The notes beneath the pieces were generated by a model, which saw nothing but the letters and a program-made list of their open reading frames with translations, had not been told where the DNA came from and did no database searches. The translations under genes were made by a program, and so were the position numbers. Shown piece after piece: positions 10,498 through 19,842 of a DNA stretch of 64,000 nt (position 1 is its first letter; every line of letters starts with the position of its first letter). Origin of the DNA: Bicyclus anynana (taxonomy: Eukaryota > Arthropoda > Insecta > Lepidoptera > Nymphalidae); assembly GCF_947172395.1 (NCBI RefSeq), contig NC_069097.1, positions 16,352,142-16,416,141 of the forward strand. The letters are read 5' to 3'.

Positions 10498-13052
10498 TTA
10501 TGAATGTGCTAGGCAGAAACATTTTGTACAGAAACCTGGAGAACCTTCACATTGCTTACATTCATAAATTGTTTGCACCCTTTTTTTCTGTGATTTGCAA
10601 CCTTTGCATTCTTTTCGGACCACTTCGATAGTTTGTTTCGTGACTCTTCCTACTGTCTTAACTCTCGTCCGGGTCTTTTCTATTTTTGTGAGTTCGTGTT
10701 TCACTTTCAAAACATTGCGTCGATTTACATCATTAGGATCAGGTAAAAGCTTCTCCAGTATCTTCATACGGAAATCATATAGATTTAATTTGTCATTCGC
10801 CGAAAATGTATTGTACAAGTGCAATGCATTAGTAAGGCTCATTTGCAGCATATGCACAAACAGCTTCTTGTACCAACGCAGCGTCTTCCTTTGGACTGGA
10901 TAGTATGCCAACATCTGATCTTGAAGATCAACACCCGACATAAAATTATTGTAATGAACGATTGCCATTGGTTTCACTACTATAGATCCTCTTTTGGAAG
11001 TAGTCTCCATCATCTCACTACCGTGTTCTGTAGAAATATACAGAACGTATCGCTTATCCCTCCATTTTCCGACATGAACGCCGTTCAAGAACAAGGATTT
11101 GTTTTCTCCCTTTTCCAGTGAAACAGAGCCAATTTCGACGGGATTATCTTTCCTGTTTTTTCTTAACGTTCCTGTGCAGTATGTCTGTCGATCTAGCAAT
11201 TTCACAGCCAGGCCATAAGAATTATAATAATTATCCATGTATACATGATGGCCACAGTCCAGTCTCTCTTCTAGTAGTTTGAAGACAATCTTACTACTAT
11301 GTCCTTGCCCTGATGTCTCATCATTAGCACTGGCGTAAACTTGAAATTTCAAGACCGTACCATCTGGTTCTGCTAAAACATAGAGTTTAATGCCATATTT
11401 ATGCCGTTTGTTTTTTATATATTGTCGGAACAGCAACCGACCGCGCCACAATACCATGGACTCATCCAATGATAGCTCTTTACCTGGACAGTAAATAGTT
11501 TTCATTTTATTGTTAAAATGATCCATGAATGGTCGGATTTTATTGAGACGGTCTTCTTCACTGGTTACAGACGTAAAGTGTAGGCATCGTAAAATAAGTA
11601 AAAAACGATTTCGTGACATGAATTGTCCGAAGCATGGAATATTAAACAAATAGTGTCGTTTCCAATAATCACTTAAACGGTTTAGTCGAATTGTTCCTGT
11701 GTGAAGAAGGAGTCCTAAAAATGTCAGCAGTTCTTCCTTTGTTAAATCTTTCCAAGATTTTATTCTGGAGTTTTGTTTGACGTTTTGTGCATTACCGACT
11801 CTTATTGCGTTCGCGTTGGTCTCGCGAACTATAAGATCTAACAACTCGTCATCAATCATTAGTCGGAATGCTTCGTAAGGATCAGTTGGAGGCGGCACTA
11901 AGAGTTCCTGTTCCTTAGTAAACTCTAAGCTTTTCATGGAGCTTGGATCACTGCTCCAGGTGGTAGTGGCTCCTTGACCAGAGGGTGAGTTATTGGGTGA
12001 TAGATAAAAATCATCGGGTAAGTCTGGAGTACGACTTCCAGATCTCCGAACAGCCATAATTGATGGAGAGACGTCATCACGTTCTGGCGAAAGGTTGGGG
12101 GTGATCGCATCGGATCTCAGAAGAGATACGCTAGGTGTTGAACTGGTAGGGTTAATTGGTATATCCGGCAAAAAATCTCCATAGTCCTGTACGATATTCG
12201 GCGATGTAGGACGGCAGTCAATTTCAGAATTGAATTCAAAGCTACCGTCTCCATCAAATTCCAGTAGTCGAGGCGCTGACTTCGATGCTGAGGAACTATT
12301 TAGATCTGGTAACTTCAACGATTGAGTAGAATTATTACGCGTGGGGCCATCCCTAAATGAAGGTCTTAATCGCTTACATTGAATGATAGCCCTTCCATCT
12401 GACTCACATAAACCACGTTTTGATGCAGATGAACTTGAAGGTTGAGGTGGTGGTACACAGCTGACTGTCTTTGAGGCAGGTGACCTTTAAATAAAATTAA
12501 ATGGAATTAAGTACAATTTACTGTTATTATTGAGTTCAATCAATTTAATTTCATAATAAATATTTTTAAGCATTTTTTGATGGTAACTACACCTCTTTGA
12601 GACGGTTCAAAGCAATGAGGAATTTGGCTTTTGAGGCTTAGTGATTAAAGTGTCAAGGATGGAATCCTGAAGGAACGGGTTCGATTCCCACTCGGAGATT
12701 TCATTTTCCACATTGTTTTCAAATATTTATTGTCATGCGTTCATAACATCATTAGTTAGTCATACCTTGAAGGTTGAGCTAGTGGTATATGGCTTGTCGT
12801 CTTTGGGGCAGATGACCTTGAAGGTTGAGCTGGTGGTACACGGCTGGTCGTCTTTTGCTTCAGTCTAGTATCAAAGATACTATCATCACTGCCGCAACTA
12901 GAAGAGTCCTCTGAACTTGAAGAGTCTTCATCAGCTCTTTGAGAATACACATCCTCATCACTATAGTCAGACTCATAGTCATCACTTTGCCGACGCTTTT
13001 TTCTAGAACTACTCGTAGATTTACTTCCAGACGGTCCAGCCTTATTGTCCAT
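10498..13052 (-). CDS. piggyBac transposase (two exons)
   Basis: Predicted DDE transposase that would cut and paste the surrounding element at TTAA. Exon 1 is 13052-12766 (ATG at 13052), the intron 12765-12485 (donor GTATGA, acceptor AAAG), and exon 2 12484-10498. Joining them keeps one frame (TCA-AG|G-TCA) and gives 757 codons. The N-terminus is Ser/Asp/Glu-rich and disordered. The DDE_Tnp_1_7 fold follows, with catalytic Asp visible in LSLDESMV, VYMDNYYNS and SGVDLQDQM. The C-terminus is a Cys-rich zinc-binding tail (CKGCKSQ, CKQCEG, CTKCFCLAH). No internal stop or frameshift is seen in exon 2. A GTGAGT donor-like site near 13180 suggests a possible 5'-UTR intron. Family assignment is firm; expression is unknown. 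Confidence 0.92.
12636..12701 (+). other. tRNA-like pol III box pair in transposase intron
   Basis: A perfect B box GGTTCGATTCC lies at 12678-12688, about 40 bases after an A-box-like TAGTGATTAAAGTG. It sits inside the 281-bp transposase intron, on the opposite strand to the gene. No SINE body matching the families in this window follows it. It may be a tRNA-derived SINE head or tRNA relic. The acceptor and anticodon arms do not fold convincingly by eye, so no tRNA is called. Confidence 0.45.
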
Positions 13053-13229
13053 TTTAGTGCAAAAATAGCTTTGATACGATCGTGTGTAAAAGTCACAATT
13101 ACACTGTTATAATGAAACCAATACGCGTTTTCGTAAGTTGAATATGTTTCAGAGCGGTCGCGCAAACCAACATAAACTCACCTCAAACGCCGGCGGCTTA
13201 CTGACTACTACAAAATGCACAGGCCGGTC

Positions 13230-13286
13230 ACTCGGATCCGAGTGCGCGGCACCGCTACTATCCCCCCTCCCAACTCGGATCCGAGT
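13230..13286. promoter_or_regulatory. Right subterminal palindromes of piggyBac
   Basis: Two perfect copies of ACTCGGATCCGAGT, at 13230-13243 and 13273-13286, begin about 18 bases inside the right end. They lie upstream of the transposase start, so they could also act in its promoter. Function is inferred from symmetry with the left end. Confidence 0.65.
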
Positions 13287-13307
13287 AGTGAGCACTAAAT
13301 GTGTTAA

Positions 13308-14007
13308 GTATACAGGTCTTCTAGAAACATAATAGGAGGGAAGAAATACCAAAAATTTTAGAGTCAAACATTTTTAAGATAGAATATTTATCCAACTTTT
13401 AAAAATATGACCGGTATTCTTTATCTGAGTTTTGACCCTTTGTGAGTCCGTCGACATTGACTTTTTTTACGTACCGAAGAATAGGCAAGTAAAAATTAAA
13501 ATGTCTAATAAAAAATTTGAAATAAAGAATCTAATAAATGTAATTAACTCCAAGTCAATTTCTAATGAGCGTGACAATGAACACTATTAATTTATTACAC
13601 GATCGGTAAACATAACCCTCCAACATTGGCAGTCGGGTAAAGAGAATAGCGCAAACGTAACACAAATAAAATATCAAAGTATAAAAGTTGTACAACATGT
13701 AGCTCTTTCAGCGGTTCATTTCCTGAAGCGGGCCGAGGTTGCGCCCGCCGCCGTGCCGGCAGCGTACCGACCCGTCGGGCACAGAGCATACTCGCAGGCA
13801 TGCACCTGCTCACAATATTGGCGTCAACAGATTCAATACTGCAGAGTCAATACGTAAAATTATTCGTATTGTTATTACATAATATAAGATTAATGCGAGC
13901 AAAGGGTTCGGATGTGAATAGCACTGTATAAAATTGTGTACTACTTTCAATTTTTAAAAGAATCAGTCTGACTTATTCATTTTAATACTCAAAAGACCAA
14001 AATATTA
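13308..14007. other. Spacer, no gene seen
   Basis: AT-rich, with a small GC-rich patch around 13720-13800. No coding or repeat feature is recognised apart from the piggyBac boundary at its left. Confidence 0.5.
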
Positions 14008-14062
14008 ATAGTCAGTACTAAATGTAGTTGAAATGCCTCATTAAATAACGCTTATCATCTGT
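14008..14062 (+). repeat. 55-bp direct repeat, first copy
   Basis: Matches 14625-14682 with few differences; both begin TTAATAGTCAGTACTAAAT and end AACGCTTATCAT. The two copies bracket duplication copy B. Confidence 0.8.
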
Positions 14063-14089
14063 AAATTTCTTGACAATATATGACCTACG

Positions 14090-14622
14090 AAAGAATATTA
14101 TAACCTTTATTATAAGATTTATAGTCGCATATAAAGAATCTTCTAAAATATACCAATATACTCACGAACGTACATAAGCGAAAACTAAAGAATTATTTTT
14201 TGGGACAGCCTGTGTAGCGTCGCAGCACCGGTTCACTCACACTTTTATTTAACTACCCTATAATGATTATTCTTGGTATTTATCCTCTTCTGTTTGTTAA
14301 TCTGTTTATTTATCCTCTTCTGTTTGTTAATAATGTTCTGTTTGTTCCTAAATATTGTATTATGCAATAATAACCAGTGCACAGTAAAACCAACTGTGGT
14401 TTGTGTTGCACTATGGTTAGGCTTAATTTAAATGTGTTGTTTGTTGAATAATAAATAAATAAAATATCCATTACGGTTTTATAAGCGTAGTTGATAGCTG
14501 GCCCAGATTAACAAAATGAATTATAGGTAAACTAAATACTAAGTAGTCCAGCTGAATAACCGCACCACACCGCAAGCCGCACGTCCAGCCGTCAGCCGCA
14601 AGTCGCAAGTCGCAAGCCGCAC
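14090..14622 (+). repeat. Direct duplication, copy B (with insertion)
   Basis: Counterpart of 9508-9765. The homology is interrupted at 14132-14465 by a LINE fragment absent from copy A, so that insertion came after the duplication. The CCGCAAG short-repeat run at 14570-14622 is shorter here than in copy A. Bracketed by the 55-bp direct repeats. Confidence 0.7.
14132..14465 (+). mobile_element. 5'-truncated LINE insertion inside copy B
   Basis: The boundaries come from comparison with the empty copy A. The 3' part holds AAACCAACTGTGGTTTGTG and TTGCACTATGGTTA, then an AATAAATAAATAAAA tail. The same 3' end recurs at 63219-63290, so both are tails of one non-LTR lineage. No coding sequence is retained. 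A duplicated TTTATCCTCTTCTGTTTGTT sits at about 14278-14330. Confidence 0.65.
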
Positions 14623-14624
14623 GC

Positions 14625-14682
14625 TTAATAGTCAGTACTAAATTTAGTTGAAATGCATCTTTAAATAACGCTTATCATAACA
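14625..14682 (+). repeat. 55-bp direct repeat, second copy
   Basis: Second copy of the 14008-14062 sequence, about 617 bases downstream. The pair could mark a tandem duplication with copy B as part of the unit. It is too long for an ordinary target-site duplication. Confidence 0.8.
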
Positions 14683-15414
14683 ACCAAATTAAACTATGCT
14701 AATGTATAATTTTTAAAATCATAATGTTGAGTCGGTGGTAGAGCCGCTAGAAGTTACAAACATACACGCCGGACGATTTTAAAATGTTTGTGTAACTTAT
14801 CTTAATATAGCTTCTAGATACAGATCATGCCCACGTGAAATTTCCAAATTGTAATTAATTTTTAAATATTATCAATAATTATTATTTTATTTATTTCAAA
14901 ACCAAATTGAAATAAATGAAATTTAAATGATATGTTCCATTAATTTTGACAACGAATACGATTTTTTAATTAACATAACGTCAAAACATGCCCACTTTAA
15001 CTGTACGATGCTGGAGCGGCGGCATCGTGAGGAGTAGTTAAGCAGCGAGCTATTAAGAGGTCGGTATTGTGCCGACACAATGGACCGAATTTGGCGCCGC
15101 GTTTCACTCACTCACTCACTCACTCACTCGCTACAATGTTTAGTTACTCGGCGGCATTGTTCGCGTCGCGGGCATTGTGTGCTGCGCGGGGGGCGGGGGG
15201 AGGCTACTCGTGTTTTAAATTAACATTTGGTCCGTTTAGATGAATGCTCGTCTTCGTTGTCTGTCCCATTTTTGGTATAATATCTTTTAAATTATTGCAA
15301 TACAAGTTTTGCTTCAATCAAGTTAGAATACTAAATATCTTACTTATGTAAAAAATGTATAGAAAGAATAATAATTTAAGTTTAAGTTTAGTTAAAGAAA
15401 TTTAGTTTTTCACA
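14683..15414. other. Spacer with (CACT)n microsatellite
   Basis: Includes a CACT tetranucleotide run at about 15103-15128 and a GC-rich stretch to 15210. No gene or shared repeat is seen. Confidence 0.5.
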
Positions 15415-15593
15415 AATCCTTTGAGAACCATGGATATTTCCGGGATGAAAAGTGTGTGTTAATCCAAAGTAAAATCTATTGCTATTCTAAATTTCGCCCA
15501 ATCAGTTCCGTAGTAGCGGCGTTACAGAGTAAACAACATCCAAACAAACACCCATGCAAACTTTTGCGTTTATAATATAAGTAGTAGGATGTA
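15415..15593 (-). mobile_element. Helitron-like fragment
   Basis: The right end is the complement of a CCTACT...TATTATAAACGC Helitron-type 5' end. The interior (TTCCGGGATGAAAAG, CCAATCAGTTCCGTAG, AACATCCAAACAAAC) is a common lepidopteran filler. The 3' CTAG end is not identifiable, so the copy is partial. Confidence 0.5.
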
Positions 15594-16059
15594 AATAAAA
15601 AAACCCAGCCACGACACGACAGTTGCTCTGTTACTGATTGTCATGTTTATTGCTTAAACTGTATACGCAATAAAGTAAGTACCGAGTAGAATGAGTGTAT
15701 TGTGTGCTGTTACGAAGGAATTCGTTAAGTCAATATGCCATTATATTATTTTATTGGCTCTTACAGCGCTTGCAGCCAAACCTGCGTCTGTGAAGTGGGT
15801 CACCGGCGCAGCCCGTAAACCTACTTGTCGCACTCGTAAAGCGGGCATCGAATCCGGGACACTGGCGGCACGCTAGGGCGGGCGGCGGCGGCGGGGCGGC
15901 GCGAGCGAACGTACGACAATCAACGAACAGGGGATGTGTTTCCGCTATTTTACACTCGTCGATGAATCTTTCACAAATTACACGTCTTATTCGAATTGCA
16001 ATAAATAATTTGCGCCATGATAATTATTAAAAAAAAATACAACTTCAAAACATTAACGT
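15594..16059. other. Spacer, no gene seen
   Basis: A GC-rich patch (15860-15915) lies within AT-rich DNA. The short open frame at 15691-15876 has no domain and is not called. Confidence 0.45.
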
Positions 16060-16170
16060 ACCCACGAAACTAAAAAGGGAAAAATAACATTACCTACTTG
16101 TATATTTTTTTCTACCTATTGATCACTTTGAAGTGCCTATTAGGATCTATTAATTCAGAGCTACTAAAAA
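16060..16170 (+). repeat. Degenerate AACCGACTT-type MITE fragment
   Basis: Weak match to the block order ACTAAAAAG, ACATTACCTAC, TTGATCACTTTGAAG seen in 3341-3571 and 42713-42826. Old and incomplete. Confidence 0.4.
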
Positions 16171-16999
16171 GCCCCGTTATTTGTTAGTGTCAAAGACAAT
16201 AATATTTTACCGTCGTATTTTCACGGAAATGGAAACTATGCGGGTGAAACTGGGAGGCGTCGGGTAGTGATGAATATATCAACCTTGTTTTCCCACCCTG
16301 CTTAGGGTAGACACTCTTTTTTCCACACAACACGGCACCGGCCACTGACACTGGGCACTGGACACTAAGCAAGAAGTACATTCTCGCTGTTTTAGTAAAA
16401 CAAGTTTGGCTACATCCAAAACTTACACGGATGGTTTCGCTAAGACTTGCAAGTCAATTGACGCAAAACGCTTATAAAATCAAAACACGTCTACGTGGTG
16501 AAACGTGACTATGGACATGTTACAATTTAATGTTTGGAAAACCCTCAACAGTTACGCGTTACTAGCAGAAATAGACAGAATAACGATAACTTTCTATTTT
16601 TCTATCGTAATACAAAAACACCGATAGGTGTATATTCGAATTGACTTATCGGATCTTCATCGTTAAAAAGTTAAGAACCATCTCTATTACTGCTCACTAC
16701 AGGCCGAGCTTCTCTCCTCCAGTGCAGGCTTAGCTGATGCTATAACTAGGATCATCAGTTGTTAACGAGAGGACCGGCACCGACCGATTTTTGCGAGTTC
16801 ATTTATTTTATTCTCGATCGTTACCATTTCCGTATGTTTCTACTGGAATCTGAATAGACATCATGCTATTCATTCCTAATCCCGACCGATAACAGTGGTT
16901 TTCTAAAACAAAATCCTTATACTTTTGTTTTGTAGTTTAATTTCCCTCAGAACTTCATGATCCGATAGCCGAACAGAACTCTGGCGAGCCATTATCATA
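16171..16999. other. Spacer, no gene seen
   Basis: AT-rich and without recognised genes. It contains a sequence reminiscent of the 1284-1436 element near 16560-16640, too degenerate to delimit. Confidence 0.45.
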
Positions 17000-17066
17000 T
17001 CAGCCGAAGAACATTCACAGTTGGACATATTTTAAAGGTTTTTGTAGACTTCCAAACACAGCGATC
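17000..17066 (-). mobile_element. RTE-like LINE tail, short relic
   Basis: CAGCCGAAGAAC...GTTGGACATA...TTTGTAGACTTCCAAACAC aligns with the better copy at 19160-19230, which encodes the extreme C-terminus of an RTE-like protein on the minus strand. Only this stub is recognisable. Confidence 0.4.
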
Positions 17067-18370
17067 TTGAGTATACTAACCAAGACCAGACCAACACTTT
17101 CCAGTCAGGGGACAAGCGGGGGCAGCATTTTAGCATCTTGGGGCGCCAACGCCCCTCTCGTACGTCGTAGCACTTCGAACTCCCAACTTTGCGACTCATT
17201 GAATTTCAGTGAATTTGGTTCTTCTGCATTTATCTCCTCATTTCTGATTTGATCACCCAGATGATAGATACGATTGTTTATACGTGTTTTTTTTTACAAT
17301 ATTATGTATCCTTGTGTTCACAGCGAGTGCGCTGCGTTGGGTGCGCAGTGGGCAGGAAGTCGAGATTGTGTTTCTGCGTCTCTCTAATGCGGCGCGGCAG
17401 GTGGCGGTGACAAATCGTTGCAATAAAATAAAAATATCTCAAGCGTCGCTGGTGTAGGAAACTTGGGTTCAAATCTTCTATTTCACGCTAATAGATCGAT
17501 TTCAACGTTAGGTAATAGTTAGCTTTTTTGGAGATAATAGCTAGCTACTAATCTACTCATAGATTCTCTTTATAGAAACTGAGTGACATACCTATCCGAT
17601 TGATACGAGTGGGTTGATCACGTGAGTGAATTTTTAGTTTTCGAAGCGTCATCGTTTCTGGTAAGATAATTTATATGTAACACGGCTAGAGGCCTTGTAG
17701 TTGTTGCACAAGCGCTTTATCTGTGCAATCTAATGAAAACTATTCCTAGCACTAAAAGAGCTGGTGCCGTTATCCAGTTGAAAAGCCAACTGTCTGCATA
17801 GCCCACAGGTGAAGAGCCGGCTCGACCCGTTGAATTATTGTTGTGCCCACTCCAAAGTTTCCTAACACTATGTTGACTAATTGGACGGAAGAATAATATA
17901 AAGTTAAGGTGAAATTCAAGTTTGAATTAAGATTGTGAAACTTATTGAATAACTTCCTGTAAGCCCTTAAATATTCAAGAACAGGAAGTGATAATTTCCT
18001 GAAGTTAAAAACTCAAGACGGGAACAAGTTTCGGAACTTTTTAGCTCTTAAATTCGTCTCCTCGATATAATAAAGTAGAGCAGTATTGGAGCGGTGCGCT
18101 CCTCGGATGTAGATCCGGCGAGTCGCGCACATCGACGCCACAACGTTGTTAACTACGGAAATATTACTTTTGGTCGCAACGTTGCGAGTGATGCTGATCG
18201 CACATCAGATGACGACTTCGAGACCACATTTATGCTCCACCCTACTGTTTGTACTACGTTTTGTCGAGATACAGCGACATGGGAATCGTAGCGGTAGTTT
18301 CATTCCATCTATCTGTCAGCTGTTAGCTTTTAAAGATTATTTGATTTTAGTAACGCTTTCTTTTATCTGT
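17067..18370. other. Spacer, no gene seen
   Basis: Mixed composition with a GC-rich patch around 17310-17400. Overlapping frames at 18094-18445 show no domain. Nothing else is supported. Confidence 0.45.
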
Positions 18371-18410
18371 AAATTAGCAGACGACCGCGACTTCGTTCGC
18401 ATGGAAACCT
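18371..18410 (-). mobile_element. Helitron 3'-end relic
   Basis: TTAGCAGACGACCGCGACTT followed by CGTTCGCATGGAA is a degraded version of the reverse-complemented Helitron end seen intact at 6985 and 22710-22742. Only the end is recognisable. Confidence 0.4.
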
Positions 18411-19140
18411 GTGACTCTTCTAAGTTTACCAAAAATCTATATTAATTTAGAGTTCATTAACTCTCTCCTTTTAGGAAATGAGATTTGAAGTTTATTCTAC
18501 CACTCTGCTTCTGCTCACTGTAGTTCGGCGGAATATCAGACAATCCAAGTCGTCTATGGTCAATGAAATTAATGGTGTATGTTAGTTATACTCAAATTGG
18601 GTCGACTGATTTGCATAGTTTTTTTGTTTGTTTAAAGAAGCAACCTACAAAATGTAAACAATTTATTTTGGTTATTTATGACGGTAGCTTAAGATGTTTT
18701 AGTACTTTTAATTTTTATGTAATATGTACTTAAACATGCAGATTTTTCGACGCCTGCTAACGAGTGTGCGAGCAGCACACGGCGGCAGCGGTAGCATAAG
18801 TTGAGCGCATTTATAGCTCACTTAAAGTCGTCGCTAAAATCACGTCCCCCCCCCCCTGTCGTACTTTAGCTGTAAAACGTGAAGTCGTAAACCGTCCACG
18901 GAGCGATGCACAACTTTCTTGACTTTTATCTCCTCAGCAGCTCGGAGCGGTCTCAGGTCGCGACGTCCGTCTGAGAGGTCGGGTCGTAACGACGCGAATA
19001 TTCGTGAAAGCTTTTGATAATTACCTTTATATTCTCGTTCACAGGACAGAGTAACAAATAAACAACTATAGAGTCTGAGCGAGTATAACATTGAAACTAA
19101 CAACGCATCAATTGTCACAGTTTAGTCAAATAGTCTGTAT
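18411..19140. other. Spacer, no gene seen
   Basis: AT-rich with a C-run at 18847-18857. No coding or repeat evidence. Confidence 0.5.
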
Positions 19141-19441
19141 CACTACCTCCGTGGTCATCATCATCATTATCAGCCGATGGACGTCCACTGCTGGACATAG
19201 GCCTTTTGCATAAACTTTCAAACACCATGGTTTCAGGCCGCCAGCATCCAGCGGCTACCAGCAACCCTCTTGATGTCTTCGTTCCAGCGGATCACTGCGC
19301 TTTCCGGAACGATATAGTCATTCCAGGACCTTGGGACCCCAACGACCATCGGGTCTTCGAATTATATACCCTACCCAGTACCCATTGGTTGAGCTTCGCG
19401 ACTAGCTGTGCTATATCAGTGACTTTGGTTTTGACTCGTAG
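19141..19441 (-). pseudogene. RTE-like LINE, C-terminal ORF relic
   Basis: On the minus strand the sequence corresponds to the well-known C-terminal stretch of lepidopteran RTE-type reverse-transcriptase proteins: a VTDIAQ-like start, then HW/WAGH, GPKVLEW, a WTDDIKR-type block and a terminal QWTSIG-like end (plus-strand GATGGACGTCCACTGCTGGA). Indels disrupt the frame. The 58322-58570 relic comes from the same part of the same kind of element. Identification rests on recalled family patterns. Confidence 0.6.
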
Positions 19442-19650
19442 GTAGCAGCTGCAGATTTATGTCAAATAGTCGCCGGGCATTCAATATTCCACGCTGTTCA
19501 GTTAGCAGACTTGTGCTCGTTTGTTGGCATCACGCTGAGAACACGCAACTCTATGTATAATAGGTAAATGAGCGAGCGAGTTAATAAACGACGACTTGTT
19601 TAATAAGTACTCGTATGTATATTAGACAACATACCAAACAAAACATAACA

Positions 19651-19842
19651 ATGAATTCTTTGACTTTTGTACTCATTTGTGTAATTTGTTTTTATGCATT
19701 CGAGTGCACTGTGCGCTGTGCAGCTCACAATACGATATTCACTGTTGAAAAGAAACCGCCTCGTACAGCGCCGAGTGCGGGGAGTGTTGGCAAGCGAGAG
19801 ATACCCTCCGCCACCGACACAAGGACTCATACGTACATGTAG
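19651..19842 (+). CDS. Candidate small secreted peptide, 63 aa
   Basis: No homolog is recognised. The ATG at 19651 follows AACATAACA, a reasonable insect start context. Residues 1-17 include a strong hydrophobic core (LTFVLICVICFYAF), and a plausible signal-peptidase site lies near residues 23-25. The remaining 38-40 residues are basic and Pro/Thr/Ser-rich, with a dibasic VGKRE site at about 47-51. Gly-Lys-Arg is the usual context for prohormone cleavage and C-terminal amidation. The frame could be chance: there is no second paracopy, and a longer antisense frame overlaps it. I see no splice evidence. Treat as a hypothesis. Confidence 0.3.
   Translation: MNSLTFVLICVICFYAFECTVRCAAHNTIFTVEKKPPRTAPSAGSVGKREIPSATDTRTHTYM

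Larger units (their letters stand above)
9934..13303 (-). mobile_element. piggyBac-like transposon, apparently complete
   Basis: The 3370-bp element is bounded by TTAA at 9930-9933 and 13304-13307, the target duplication diagnostic of piggyBac. Its ends are inverted: the left starts CACATTCACTGCT, and the right, reverse-complemented, starts CACATTTAGTGCT (11 of 13 match). Inside each end sit two copies of a palindrome, ACTCGGATCCGAGT or close variants. The one internal gene is a minus-strand transposase (10498-13052) with intact catalytic residues. Nothing visible prevents it being autonomous, but activity is inference. Other copies in the genome would settle its age. Confidence 0.93.

Noticed and set aside
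14008..14682. The 55-bp direct repeats as target-site duplication of one inserted element
   Set aside because: Too long for any usual target duplication, and the bracketed sequence is homologous to copy A; a tandem or segmental duplication explains it better.
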